This document shows positions 41,357-53,241 of a stretch of DNA of 64,000 nt, piece by piece (position 1 is the stretch's first letter; every line of letters starts with the position of its first letter). The position numbers and the translations under genes are program-made. This DNA is from Vidua macroura (Eukaryota > Chordata > Aves > Passeriformes > Viduidae). The notes below the pieces were generated by a model. It searched no databases, was not told the DNA's origin, and saw only the letters and a list, made by a program, of their open reading frames with translations. The stretch lies in the NCBI RefSeq assembly GCF_024509145.1, contig NC_071572.1:15181671-15245670 (forward strand). The letters run 5' to 3'.

Positions 41357-41699
41357 GATGTGTCTGAAAGCATTTTGAATCTTAAGGGTGATTAAACACT
41401 GGAATTTCCATCCTTTGAGATACTCAACACTTGGCTGCATAAGGCCCTGAGCAATCTGTGCTTTAGCTGTTTCTGCACTGAATAAGGGGATTGGTTTACA
41501 GAGGTGCCTTCCAACCTCAAAAACTGTGTGATTCAGGCAGTAGTTTGTACTGCACATGCAAGCTGATAATAAATTAAGTGCCACCAGGGGCTATTCTGAA
41601 ACTTCTTCAGTCTAACATCTTTTTGAGTACTGGAGAAGGCAGTGGAGTGCACTCTCCTCATATCCGTGATTTCCGCCAAATTGGTGGAACAGTTCATGT

Positions 41700-42090
41700 G
41701 TTAAACAGTGAAGGGACCTGAATCTAGAAGAGCTCTGATTGTCTAGCTTGGAGAAGAGAAATTGGGAGATCCTAATAGCAGCTTTACAAAGCTTACAAGC
41801 AGGTGATCAAGAAGATAGAGTTATTGCACTGCAGTGGACAGTGGGGCAACAAGACCAGTGGGTGAAAACTGATAAAAGAAAGGCTCCAATGGGCTGTAGA
41901 GAGAAAATCTTTTTCCTAGTCAAGCAGAGGAGCAGATTCTACTGCATGCTTTACCTGCCTCTGTAGGAGGAGGTTGGAGGATTTCAAGAGCCATGTGGGC
42001 AAAGCCCTGAGTAACCTGGTTTGACCTCACAGCTGGTCCTGCTTTGAACAGGAAGGTGAACTAGAGATGTGAAGTCCCCTTAGCCTGAAT
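41700..42090 (+). mobile_element. Diverged CR1 3' end fragment
   Basis: Begins with a CR1-like '...TAGCTTGGAGAAGAGAAATTGGGAGATCC', continues through '...GAGGTTGGAGGATTTCAAGAGCCATG' and ends '...GCAAAGCCCTGAGTAACCTGGTTTGACC'. These match the order of the CR1 3' region (cttggagaagagaaggctc ... ctctgagcaacctggtct). It is older than the neighbouring copy and is probably a separate insertion. Confidence 0.65.
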
Positions 42091-43612
42091 GGCTGATTTT
42101 TCAGTTAAGTTTCACTGATAAATTTTTCATGTTCTGTTTGTATGCCAGCTGTTTGCATGTGTGGTGCTACTCTTTCTCTTTTGCTGTTCATTATGTAGTT
42201 TAGCAGTCCTCTTGTGAACTGGTTTTATAATGGTTTTTGACTTCACAGAAGAAGTAATAGAGGAATATTATAAGCCATAAACTTGTGGCTGGTATGTATC
42301 CAAAAGTCAGAACACTGCTTTAGCTCTGACTTGCAGGCTCTGGAGGAGGGATGGAGATATTCAGCATTGTGACTGTGTGTGACATTTTGGGGGTGGAAGA
42401 AGTAACTCTGCTTTCCTGTCAACTTAATTCAGTTTATTATGCAGGGTTTGTTATTCAGGCAGAACCTTTTTGCTGCCTGTGGTGTAATGGTTGGCTTTGC
42501 TTTGTGAGCTGGTATTGCCTGTTTGCAGGCTAGAGCTTGCAGGGTTTACATGGCACAGTCATTTGTGCAGAAAGCAGATGCCTGTTACTAGTTCTCACTT
42601 TGCTGTTTCAATGCTTGAAGTGCTAAATGTTTGGTGGGAAGTCTTGGGACAAGCTTTTCCACTGAAGAAAACAGGAATAAGGTTTACAGATATGTCTGTC
42701 CCAGACCTCACCAATCTGGCCAGTAAATGTTAGATGAACCACTAAATATAACTATGGCTTCCATGTTGAGTACCCCAGGCATATTATTTTTGATCCTCTG
42801 AAGGAATTTTTCAGTCATTATAACTTCTTTCATTCTCTAGAGGCTTTCTTGTGTGTATGATTTCAAGAAATGAGGAGACTTCTTGGGAAAAGACAGATAC
42901 ACCATGTAATGGTAGCAAGCTTATAATGCAACTCTGATAACAGACATTCAGAGCATTAGAAGTATTTAATATTAATTCTTTGATGCATAATCACAAGTGA
43001 AAGTAAATCTCTCTTTGATGAAACCCTGTGGGGGCATGTTCATGCAGCAAAACTTTGCATTTCTGTATAAACAACAGTGAAAGTCATAATGATGAAAAAA
43101 ATTCTTGTTAAATACTTTTTAGGTTGATAGTGATGTATTTAGCAAGGTAGTTGCTAAATTGTGCTAAATTGTATTTAGCAAGGTAGTTGGCTTAGGATGC
43201 TTATGAATTTGAGAACCTTTCCACATTTATTTCCATATAAAATAAAATGCTTTGAAAGCCCTGTGAACAAAAGGTAAAACTGTCTAAGAAATAAAAATAA
43301 ACTTTGTAATGCTTCCAGAATTAATATTGCTGAAGCATCACAAATTGATTTTCTTTAAAAAATAAAGAAAAATGCATGTTGCCTTAACCATGATGGGCTT
43401 TCTTGTGTGTTTTTTCACTTTGGCCTCTCTAGTAGCAGTTACCCACAGAACATTACCATTGCATGTTGCCTCTTTGATGTACTGTCTTGTTTAAATTGAA
43501 TATATGACTTTCACTGAGAATATATGATTGCATTGGTGTTTTCTTATGCCTTTGAAAGGCAGGAAAACTTAAATGTAGTCAATAATTGTGCATATGTGTG
43601 TTTCTCTTTTAG
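42091..43612 (+). other. SH3KBP1: SH3KBP1 intron 1, 3' end
   Basis: AT-rich intron with a 36-bp partial tandem duplication (43135-43189). It ends in GTGTTTCTCTTTTAG, a strong polypyrimidine tract and acceptor for exon 2. No other feature seen. Confidence 0.7.
43135..43189. repeat. 36-bp partial tandem duplication
   Basis: The 19-mer GTATTTAGCAAGGTAGTTG occurs at 43135-43153 and 43171-43189; between them is a small GCTAAATT doublet. A local slippage duplication. Confidence 0.85.
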
Positions 43613-43770
43613 TGGAGGCGATAGTGGAGTTTGACTACAAAGCTCAACATGATGATGAGCTGACAATCACTGTTGGTGACATAATCACCAATATCAAGAA
43701 AGATGATGGAGGCTGGTGGGAAGGACAGCTCAAAGGCAGAAGAGGTTTGTTCCCTGACAACTTTGTAAGA
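43613..43770 (+). CDS. SH3KBP1: SH3KBP1 (CIN85) exon 2: first SH3 domain
   Basis: A 158-nt exon between acceptor TTTCTCTTTTAG and donor AGA|GTGAGT. With ATG-G from exon 1 it gives 54 residues, M1 to R54, ending in phase 0. Nearly the whole segment is an SH3 domain: the ALYDY-like EFDYKAQHDDELT at 7-19, the paired Trp (GGWWEG, 34-39) and the closing GRRGLFPDNFV at 43-53. This matches SH3-A of SH3KBP1; the paralogue CD2AP differs at the start (VDYIVEYDY) and lacks the WW pair in this domain. CIN85 is a cytoplasmic adaptor with three SH3 domains that bind PxxxPR motifs, for example in Cbl. It links receptor ubiquitination to endophilin-dependent endocytosis. All key SH3 positions are intact. Later exons are beyond the window. 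Confidence 0.96.
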
Positions 43771-46700
43771 GTGAGTACAAAGTGGAACTGTTTTTGTGTT
43801 ATGTGTTTTAAGTTTTATGTACTATGCTTTTCAGGCTAAATATCAGCCTTTATATCATAATATCTCTTATATCAAAACCATAATATATTGCATATACACA
43901 TGTATTGTGTATACATACGTATTGCATATATATAATGCAATGTTCTATTGAGACAATGTTACAAAGAAAAGATTACTTTCTTTGCAAAGACAAGCTGAAA
44001 ATAAAGAAGCTACCCCTACATTTCTCTGGTGTTCAGTGAAAATACTTGACTTTGTGGTCTGAGAACAAAGTGGTTATTCTAGAACAACTGATAGGCCATT
44101 GCATTTTAAATATTTTGTCTTCTCTGTAACAGATTCTGCTTTTCCCGAATGTTTTCTTAGGTTTTATAGAAGCTTTTTTTGGTGAATATTTATTCCTGGC
44201 TAAACTAGTTGAGAATAATTAGACTTTTCTGTACAGTTGCCTATAAAAACTTTTTAAGAAAAGATTAATTTGTATTCACTTAATATACCAAAGAACTTGC
44301 AGTAATCCTTGTTTTAGGACAACCATTCAGAGGTTTAGAAAGAAATTATATTTTTTACTGGGCATCTGTGTTTGCACACATATGTCTGCACATATGAAGC
44401 CAGCTATTAGTACCTCTGGCCCTCCTTGATTTGTCATTGCAGACCTAGGCTGTTAATTTCCATAAGTCTCCATAAACCTGCCTCTCCACTATGGAAAAGA
44501 GACCAAAAACTACAATAAATTACATAAATAGATTTTATGATGATCTTTTAGTACAGCTTCTGAGGAGCTCTGGTACTTTCCCTTTTCTAAGGGTATAAGT
44601 GTCTTTCTTTTTTATTTTTTTAACTTCTTCTAACTGTGTAAGCCTGTTGTGTGTTTAGACATATGGACATAATGAAGTAATTTCATTTTGCTTCCATAGT
44701 GCTGCATATGTCGAGGTAACTGGGGGAAGTGGTCTGGCTGTGAGTTTAGCCAGCCCATAGCAGGGGGTGTGGGGGTGGACAGGGAGCCTCGAGGGGCTGC
44801 TATGATTTCTGTGGGGGTGAGCACACACCCTGATCCTTGCTCCTGTCATTGGCAAGAAGAAGGAGCAGCTCTGTGTGTGTGAGGCAGCAAAAATTAGGAT
44901 CAAGCCAGGACTTCAATGAGAGGAAAGGGCATGGTGGAGGACAATGAATAATCTGGTTTTTGCTTATCTCTGAAAATATGCACTTTGAGCTAGGGGAAAG
45001 AAACTGTTTTGGTATTCATTGTGTATTGGTAATATTTTTCTGCTTGAACTCTGGTGAAGTGAACTGTGGGACAAATGCAAACTTCCTCTAGGCTTTTTCC
45101 TGGCTGTTATTTTAAATTTGCTGCTGATTTTAGGAGGTGTTGGATTTAGTGTTCTAAACAACTGCACCCTATGAATGTCTGTTATGGGAATATAATAATC
45201 TAAAGATTTGTAAGTTGACACCATTAGTACCTAATTTTAAGGCCTCTTCTTTCCAAAATGACATCAAACTGTGGCATCCTGTCACGTAATTGAAATAAAA
45301 ATAGCTTTTTCTTAATAGAAAGTTCTAAAACAACAGTAAATGGTTTAGGTTTTGTCTTCTTATGAAATACCACTCCCTGCTCTTTCCTTCCTGCCTTTTT
45401 TTTTTTTTTATCAGCATCCAGGGCTGTTTTCTAAACAACTAAAAACCACATTGTGTTCAAGCTGAGAATGAGGAAGAATTTAAAGTCAAAGATGTTTTTT
45501 GTAGCCAAGCATTTTCTCTCTAAACTAGGTAAGATGGAGTAGAAGATACACACTTACTTAGTTTATGAATCTCTTGAGTGAAAACTTTCATTTTTCTTGT
45601 TTTTCTTGTGTAAATCTCCTAGATGGAGAGCTATAGTCAAAACAGCAGTCCCATTAGAAAGCTTGTTGAGCATAATTACTCTGCCCATTAAGATTATAAC
45701 TGTGAACTTTCTCTTGATTATGGAAATTTTTTAACGAGTGAATGCAGTGTTGGGCTCTCCTGCAGTCAGTTCATGCCCCATTGGCAAAGTGTGTGTCAAC
45801 AAAGTAATTGAGAAGCAGGCAAAAAAGGATGCTACAGACAAGTAATGGACTTGAAGGCTATTCCAAATTCCTACTTCTTATCAAAATTGGTTCTAAGAGT
45901 AGTTGAGAAAGTTATTCAAAGGTTTAAAACTACATATTAAATTCTTGAGATACTTTGCATTCTACCTGCAAGAGGTAGGAATAATTTCTTCTGAGGAGCT
46001 TTTCCTCCCTGTGATTTTATTTTCTTTTGAATAAATTAATGATGTTGGGATTTGCAAAATTGAAAGTTTGCTAAAACGAAATAGTGGAATTAACACTGTA
46101 AAGAGTACTGAATGGTTTCTGTTAACATTTTTGCACAGATTCTGGAAGTCAAGTTTGGAAGAAAATAAGTAGAAATCAGAAATGAAAAAATTAGAGAAAT
46201 GCAAGATATTGGAATGTTTATGAAAAGACATTCATTTGAAGTGTTACTTAAGAAATAAATCCCCCATACCTTTCAAGGGAATGTGAAATAGGTTGTGAAT
46301 GTGCACAAGACTTTTGGAGTTGCTTGTAGTAAAAGCATTTTTAAATTTCTTGGAATAGATGCAAGCTGGGAGACCATTGAAGAGGAGTTGTCTGAAGGCA
46401 GATGTGAGACAGAAAGAGGAAAGGGGAGGTAGCAATGATATATGTGAAGTACATACGCAGTTATTTTTTTTTCAAGGGACTTTCTCTACGAAGTTGTAGC
46501 AGAGGTGCTTCCTGTTCTTGAATCTACGAAACAACGGCTTTGAATTTTTTGTGTGTTTATACATTTAGTCACAAAAAAGACGGATTCATACCCTTCTTAT
46601 GCTCTGAAATTCAATAAGCAAGGCGTAACAGAAAAGGTATTTGAAATTTGTTTTCTGTTTCTTTTTTCATTGCCTAGTAGTCTGTGGCTGTGGCAACTCG

Positions 46701-48004
46701 GAAGATTTTGAGGTAGAAGTTTGTTTAAATATGAGAAAAATCTTTGGTCTCTCTTTAAGATCTAACTTACCTCCGTTAAAACTTGAAGATACCCACTTTT
46801 GTTAGAGATAATGGTGATGAATGTATGGTAAGAAATGTATGAAAGTGTATCTGGTTGTTGTCTTCTGTTTTTTTTTTCAATTTTTCAGGCAGAGAAATAG
46901 AAATACGAATGAAGAATTATGTACTGTTCCTGGTGTCTGTTTTAATTCTCAATTATGCAGCTAACAAAGAGGAGGTATCAGGTGTGATTGATTGTTCATT
47001 TGTATGATATAAAGTTGGTTTTTGATGGCTTTCTAGCTTGAAAACTTCAACTTGAAATCCATGCTGTGCAATATAAAACTGTTTGTAAGTGTGACAGCGT
47101 CAGAGACCGATAGATTTTGCTGATGGCCAGATGAAGATGTAGAAAGCAGGAAACTGGTGCAGAGCCATGTTTGCTGGCTTTAATTTTCAAAGTCAGTTGT
47201 ATGTGGGATTGAATAGTGTTATACTGGTAAACTGAATCTGCTGCATGTAAAACCTGAAAGCTTCTCTGTACTCCAGAGGACTTGCCAATATTACTAGCAG
47301 AGTTGGAGAGGTAAATTTATCTTAAGCAGGAAGTGTAGTGTAGTTGTTTCTGGAATTCTGGTGTATAGCTTGTGTTTTAGAATCAGTGAAATGGGGCAGG
47401 GATTTGTGTAACTGTACTGCTGCCTTGGGTCAGAAAAGCAATCTGGATTTCTTGTTATGAAAGCAGAATACAGTCTTTACAAAGTGCACATTAGTAGTAG
47501 GATATCAAAGATGTTCATGCTGAATCATGGTGCAGATCCTTATCTGTTGCTTGTTATTTAATTTTCTTCTCTGTATTTGTTTGTCTTTATCACAACCAGC
47601 CAGAGGTTGCAGGGGGACTGTGATTTCTTGCTTGAGACCCTTGTGCTTGTTACACACACCTACCTATCTCTGTTCGTGCTTTCATAAAACTTTTCATAAA
47701 ACATAAAAAGGTCCTGTGCAGATGCAGGGGCCCTTTGCAGCTGAAGTTTGTGCTCCTGGGCAGGAAAAGAGAATATTTCCCATGTCTGAAAACACTTCTG
47801 TTCTGCTTGGTACCCTCCAGGGCAGAGAGCTGACCAACTCCTGCTGTCCTTCCCTGCTGCTTTGCCACAACCATTTGCAATCTCTGGCACCTCTGTGGCT
47901 TCCTGCCTTTGCTCTGGGGCTTGTAGGTTCTTAGGGCCTTCACTGCTCTCCTCAGCAGTCTGAGTACTGTCAGTTAAGTGATGTCTGGGTCAGCTTTGCC
48001 TCCG
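43771..48004 (+). other. SH3KBP1: SH3KBP1 intron 2, left part
   Basis: Intron from GTGAGT at 43771. AT-rich, with TA-rich patches (43880-43945) and A/T runs. No exon encoding the linker or second SH3 domain of SH3KBP1 is visible. ORFs on either strand here are short and unsupported. Confidence 0.75.
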
Positions 48005-48105
48005 TAGCCACTTGTCATGGGTTCAGTCCCCTTACAGGCCATTCACTTCAGAGTTGGACTTGATCCTTATGAGTCCCTTCCAACTCAGCATATTCCGTGA
48101 TTCTG
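48005..48105 (+). mobile_element. TguSINE1-like SINE fragment (tRNA head, CR1 tail)
   Basis: A tRNA-like B-box region (GGGTTCAGTCCCCTTACAGG) runs directly into CCATTCACTTCAGAGTTGGA and a CR1 tail ending TATTCCGTGATTCTG. This junction is the hallmark of passerine tRNA-Ile/CR1 SINEs such as TguSINE1. The tRNA head is truncated or diverged at its 5' side. Confidence 0.75.
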
Positions 48106-49394
48106 GGGAAGTTGTGGCATTAGCAGGGGCACTGAGGTTATATGCAGACTAGGAAAACAATTTCTGTTGGTACCTAAAAAGATAACTTGTTTTATGGGTC
48201 AGTGAATTGTTATGCTGGGGTACTTTCAATTTGATTTTCTGGTGTTAGGTTTTTTTTTTGTTTTTTTTTTGTTTTTTTTCTCTTTTTACACACTTGGCAG
48301 GAATTTGCAGCTCAATTAATGAGCTTTTGCTTTTGTTGTTTTTGGAAATCATACTAGAATACTGTCTACATATTTATTTTCAGGAATTGTTTTAGATTGT
48401 GGAAATCTAAATGATAATAAGAGTCAGAAATACTAGCTTCTTACTCCAAGTTTTGGGTATGGCCATTAAACTTGTTATACTTACAGTGAAATGCAAGAGA
48501 ATATAATCATGTGAAAATGTAGTCTCTGAGGTTTTGTTCCTGTCAACAGCAATCAAGATTTTATGAGGAGAAATGTAACATCACAGGCTGTAATTATTTA
48601 TTATTGCTGTTGTTATTACTCTTACAATGGTGAAAGCAAAACTCGTAAAACAAAATCTTTCCCCCTTTTCCAGCCCATCTCCTCACAAAGACACAGATTG
48701 ACCAAGATTGTCTTGTGCCAGTCAATGATCTGTGACTTGGCTGTGTTCACTCTCCTAAGGGAATTGAGCACAGAGCAATGACAGCACTCTGGGCTGTCCT
48801 GGATGCCCGAGGCACAATGACAAACGATGTCACACCTCAACCTGTTCATCTGCATTCAGAGGAGGTGAGGGAGCTCCAGTGAGGCAGCTGCCCTGGGTGT
48901 TTGGCCTGGAAGTGATCTGAAACTCCCTGGCAGTGGGGGAAGCTCTTTCCCATTGCCTGTCTCAGGGAGCTGGTGCTGTTCCCAGCCGGATGGAAGCGTG
49001 CTCAGTGCAGTCAGCAGGATGGATCCCGTATGTTTATCATGGCAGCCAGCGTGGATTTGGCTGTCCTGTGGTGACCACTTTGTTGGATATGTTTTGATGG
49101 CAGGCTTTGAGGGGAGGGGTTACTCAGGGGAGTGTGGGGGTGTGGAAGAGAGGAAAAATGGTGGTGGTTTGTGTCTGTCAGCTGTTGGATGTTTTGTGGG
49201 AATTTTATGAAGTATGTGAAAGTAAGAATACGTGCAGCAGTTGTGTAGTGAGCACACAATAATGTGAAGCTTCAGTGTTGAGGTGTTTACTCGTTGTTAG
49301 TGACTAGTACATTATATTGCAAAAAGTAACCTTCTGAAAAGACAGTGGCTTACTTGTAGTTGTATACTGATAGGACTGATAGAATTCTGCCATG

Positions 49395-49490
49395 GATCCA
49401 GCTCCTCCCATGGCAGGGGGAGTTGAGCTAAATGATCTTTAAGGTCCCTTCCATCATCCAACCATTTTGTGCTTTTTTGCGATTCATGAA
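49395..49490 (+). mobile_element. CR1 LINE 3' tail fragment
   Basis: TCCCATGGCAGGGGGAGTTG followed by GAGCTAAATGATCTTTAAGG and TCCCTTCCATCATCCAACCATTTTGTG: the typical order of a CR1 3' UTR and end. 5'-truncated. Confidence 0.78.
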
Positions 49491-51631
49491 TTTGAAAACA
49501 AAATTTATTGTTTTTCATTCTTTACGCAATTTAATTGCTGAGGTCTAAAACCATTCTTATTTAAATACACATTTTACTGCTTTACTGATAGAGTTAATGT
49601 AGGTAGTATCAATTAATATACAAAGGAGACTCAATTGTTTCCTCTTCTTGCTCAGGCTGGGTTTTTTAGTCTTAAGAAAACCTCACTACAGCATTCCAGT
49701 TTAAAAAATGCTATTGTTTAAATTGTAAATTACAAAAACTCTAATTTGGGCAAAAAGGAAAACAAATACTATTTTTTTCTTTTTTTCCTTCCTGAAGCTC
49801 CAAGACATGAGGAGAATCTGATCAGAGATTGAAACAAGAGCCCAATGTGCCATCTAGAAGTCATCTTTTCAAATATATAATTTCTTTGGAGCTATAATAT
49901 AATAATTCTTTAAGGTAGCTTCAATTTATTCAGAACTTAGTTTTTTGTTATTTTTTGAAGTGTGTGTTATACAAAGAATTCAATGTGGTTTTGGCAATAG
50001 TCTCTTAAAGTAGTCATAAGGATTTATTGAATTGGCAGGATTAGATGGTTCACAGCATTTCTCCAACCTAGTCCTAAAAGCTTGTGAGTCAAAGAGAAGG
50101 TATAAAAAAAGTATAAAATTATATTGTGTCTCCCCTGAAATCAATTTTCTCTTCTTTTTTTTTTTTCCCCTCTGGCAACCTTACAAGCTACGGATGTTTT
50201 TATTTTCTCTGTAGATTGTGTGTGGGTGGATATGTTAGTAATCCATGTATTTTGGTCTGATTCATTTTCACACTTGGCCTGGCAATTGTTTTTCTGTTGG
50301 AGGAGGCTGCTGTGAGAAACTCTTCTCTGTAGGTAGAATCTGCAGAGGTTCTTAGCAGTATTTGCATACAAATGTCTTGCAAAACATACTTCTACAGTTT
50401 TGGATTTGAAGAAAGTACAGCTGTGTATCTGATTTTTCCTGACAGGACTAAAAATCTCATTAAAATTCTTAAAACACAAGCTCCTAGAAATTGAATTGCA
50501 GTTCAGTCTCACTGCTGTTTGAAGCTAACGTGAGAATACTTGTCATTACTTCTACCTTCTTTGCAGTTTAATTGCAAAGCCCTCAGATGCATTCCCTCAA
50601 GTTTAGGAAATATTTTCTGATTTTAATGGTTTTAATATTTGTTTGCAAAAAAGGATATAAGAGAAACAGTATTCTGAAAGCCTATGGAGTATCTACAGCA
50701 TTTAATAATCATAATGGTGAAAGGTTGTGCTTCAGTCTTTGTCTGCCAAATAGTCCATTTACATAGAACAATACAGCCTGTATCCAGACTTCATCTACTG
50801 ATTGTCTTTTAGTTTATATTACTTAAGAGTTAACAGTAACAGTAAGAAAGAATGAAGATGAGAACAATAGGGACATGTAGGAAAAAAAAAGAAAGCTATC
50901 AGAGATTGCTGCTCTAACTAATACTCTTTAGTTCTGATCAAACACTGTGATTTATTAACAGTAAATATGTGTGTGTATGTGGGGTTTGTTTAGTGGTGTT
51001 GATTTTTAATTTATTTGGATTTTCGTTGTTGTATTTAGGGTTTACTTCTATGTACAGAACTGCTGTTTTTTTCTGAAGTATCATGTGTAGACCACGTAAC
51101 AGTTTTCATGTTTTTATAAAGTGAATATCAACTGGAATGACAAACTACTTGCGCTATTTGCTGTTGGAAATAGTATTTGACTAATTAGATATCTGTATTC
51201 TGTTCCTGTAAGTGCTGCAATTTCCTCCTAGAATCTTTTGGGAACTGTTTGAGAAGCTGATGGTGAAGACAGTCCTTAAAGGGTCTGCCATTTCCTGCTG
51301 TCACCTAATTATGTACTATACTAGAATTTCACTGGCACTGTTAGTAAAAAGTAAAATTATAATATGACAGTATATTAGAGCAGTTTAGGTTTATGAGCAG
51401 AACATGTTGTTCTCTTCAGAGCTGGAAAGAGCCGAGTGTATATGAGCCTCTTAATCCTGATTTTTTGGCTTTGTTACAGCCATATAAAATATATCATTGT
51501 TTATATATAGACACTCTAGTTATTCAGTTACCATGGAAAAAGTCAAAGGTGCAGGTAAACAACTATCATGAAATAGGATGGGTCATTTACTCACTCTCAC
51601 TTCAGACTTCAGTGATGGATACTTAGTGCTG

Positions 51632-51665
51632 TGGTCGTGACAGGAGGTGGTCGTGACAGGAGGTG
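51632..51665. repeat. Short tandem duplication (16-bp unit, two copies)
   Basis: GTGGTCGTGACAGGAG occurs twice in direct succession, followed by the start of a third unit (GTGGT). Confidence 0.85.
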
Positions 51666-53131
51666 GTGAGGGATGGAAGGTAAGCAAGTAGAGCATACAT
51701 TTTAAAAAACAGCATTGCTACTTCCCACCCAGGGAGAAGGAACAAGGCAGACCTTTCATTTTTACAGAAGGTGGTAATGACTTTTGCTTTTATTGAATTT
51801 TTTTTTAAATGGAAATATCGAGAGAAATAATGCATCACAAGCCATTCAAGAATGTGCAAGGTGCTGAGTGTATATATCTGGTGCTTCACAAAACCTTAAT
51901 TCACCCATTTTCCGCTTGGTGAGGACTCACTGCACCTTTTGAAAGATTGAGTCTGTACTCGTTCTTCCAGCGAGTCTGCATTTGCCTTCCCAGAGGCAAT
52001 AGGCCAGTATTATCAAAAGCCCTGATTAGAAACACCCTTCCAACCGATGCTGTCTCTAAAACAAAAACTTCTTTTATAATTTTCATGACTGCGTCAGGAT
52101 ACAAGATACTGCCATTATTTTGGCTGGTTCCTTACAACCAGCTTAGCTAAGCCTTGTTGTCCCTTTTAAACATGCTTTGGTGTGTTTAGGCTGCCTGATT
52201 TATCTGTTAGTATTTACCTATTAATCAATAACACAAACCAAATGAAAATCTCTTTTAATACTTTTGGCTGAAAATTATTCTCTTCCTACTTGGAGCCAAG
52301 AGCATTACATCATTCAGCTTGGCTTTTGCCAACTTGTTTAGAAGCTTTTTGATTGCTTGAAGGATCTTTTCATTTTTGTTCGCTCACCCCAAGCTTCCTA
52401 ATCATGATGCCCCTGGACCTTGCCAGCAGGTGAGCAGACTGCCTGTCCTAGTGCATGGTGCTGTCATGTTGTCTGCATGGCACTACAGAGACATGGCTCT
52501 TACGTTGTCATCAGCCATTGTCAAATCACTGGCCCAATTAGAGGTAGAAGAAAGTAAGATGCAAATCTTCATGTTTCCTTTATGCTTCCCCAATGTCCCA
52601 TGGCTCAATTTGATTGTGCTATCAAAATGTAATCTGTTCCTCCTTTAAAAGTCCCTCTAAGTTGATTTGAGTTATTCTCCTTCCAGAATTGAATTAGAGA
52701 ACTATGGATGGAAAATGTCTGTAATTCAGAGCTACTACATTATCTATCTTGAATAAAAATTAGCTGAAATTCACCCACCAAAAATCTGCATGCATGTCTC
52801 AATGTAGCTTTCAACAAATTTTTATATTCTTCTCTTTTGTTTTAGAGTCTAATTCTAAAACTTAGTTGAGTAGTTGCTATATAATTTATTTCATTAAATA
52901 AAGCACTTATAAGTAGAACTACCTGAAATGTAGTGTTGTGCAGGTACAGAAGGACAGATGCTCACGTTTTTATTTTTGTTCCCGCACAACTTATGCATTT
53001 TGCAACCTTCAGTTGATTTGTAATGCTATGTGGTGTACTTGCTGTATTTACCTTTCTTTGACTCTGACTCTATCCTTTCAAACTGAGAGAACCTGAAGGC
53101 CTGCAGTTGTGAACTTGAGTTCAAAGATTAC

Positions 53132-53241
53132 ATAATCACAGAGTATTTCAAGTTGGAAGGACCTGCAAGGATCATGAAGTCCAACTCTTAAGTGAATAGC
53201 CCATATGGGGATTGAACCCACACCTTGGCATTATTAGCTCT
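53132..53241 (-). mobile_element. TguSINE1-like SINE, minus orientation
   Basis: On the minus strand it reads AGAGCTAATAATGCCAAGGT, then GTGGGTTCAATCCCCATATGGG, then a CR1-type tail (ACTTAAGAGTTGGACTTCAT...GATTATGTAATC region). The CTAATAA anticodon-loop-like element plus the GGTTCAATCC B box are those of tRNA-Ile. The head is partial, lacking the A box side. This family marks the genome as passerine. Confidence 0.82.

Larger units (their letters stand above)
38960..41545 (+). mobile_element. Decayed CR1 LINE, ORF1 esterase to 3' end (copy A)
   Basis: A long but broken CR1 non-LTR retrotransposon. Visible parts in order: ORF1 SGNH-esterase remnant with the GDS block (VGDS, 39151-39162) and the DxxH block (DGIHLT, 39522-39539). 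Next comes the ORF2 endonuclease end, where the usual SDH motif reads TDQ (40033-40041). Then reverse transcriptase: ENYRLVSPM near 40407, GFMKGKSCLNNLLVFY (40521-40568) and VDFSKAF (40607-40627). The catalytic FADD region has become LAGAA (40838-40852). A 3' tail ends near 41545 (GGTGCCTTCCAACCTCAAAAACTGTGTGATTC). Multiple frameshifts and stops, a T22 run (40382-40403) and deletion between RT motifs show it is dead. CR1 copies through target-primed reverse transcription; this copy cannot. Confidence 0.85.
48106..53131 (+). other. SH3KBP1: SH3KBP1 intron 2, middle part
   Basis: AT-rich intron. It holds T-rich runs interrupted by G (48249-48280), a CR1 tail (49395-49490) and a 16-bp doublet (51632-51665). 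ORFs such as 50141-50512 (-) and 52376-52648 (+) are unsupported. No further exon seen. Confidence 0.65.

Noticed and set aside
43588..43839. 83-codon ORF treated as a complete small gene
   Set aside because: It is SH3KBP1 exon 2 with intron read-through on both sides. The upstream ATG is intronic; true boundaries are the splice sites at 43613 and 43770.
53200..53241. tRNA-like sequence with CTAATAA and a B box (minus strand)
   Set aside because: Not a functional tRNA gene: only part of the tRNA is present and it runs into a CR1 tail, so it is a SINE head.
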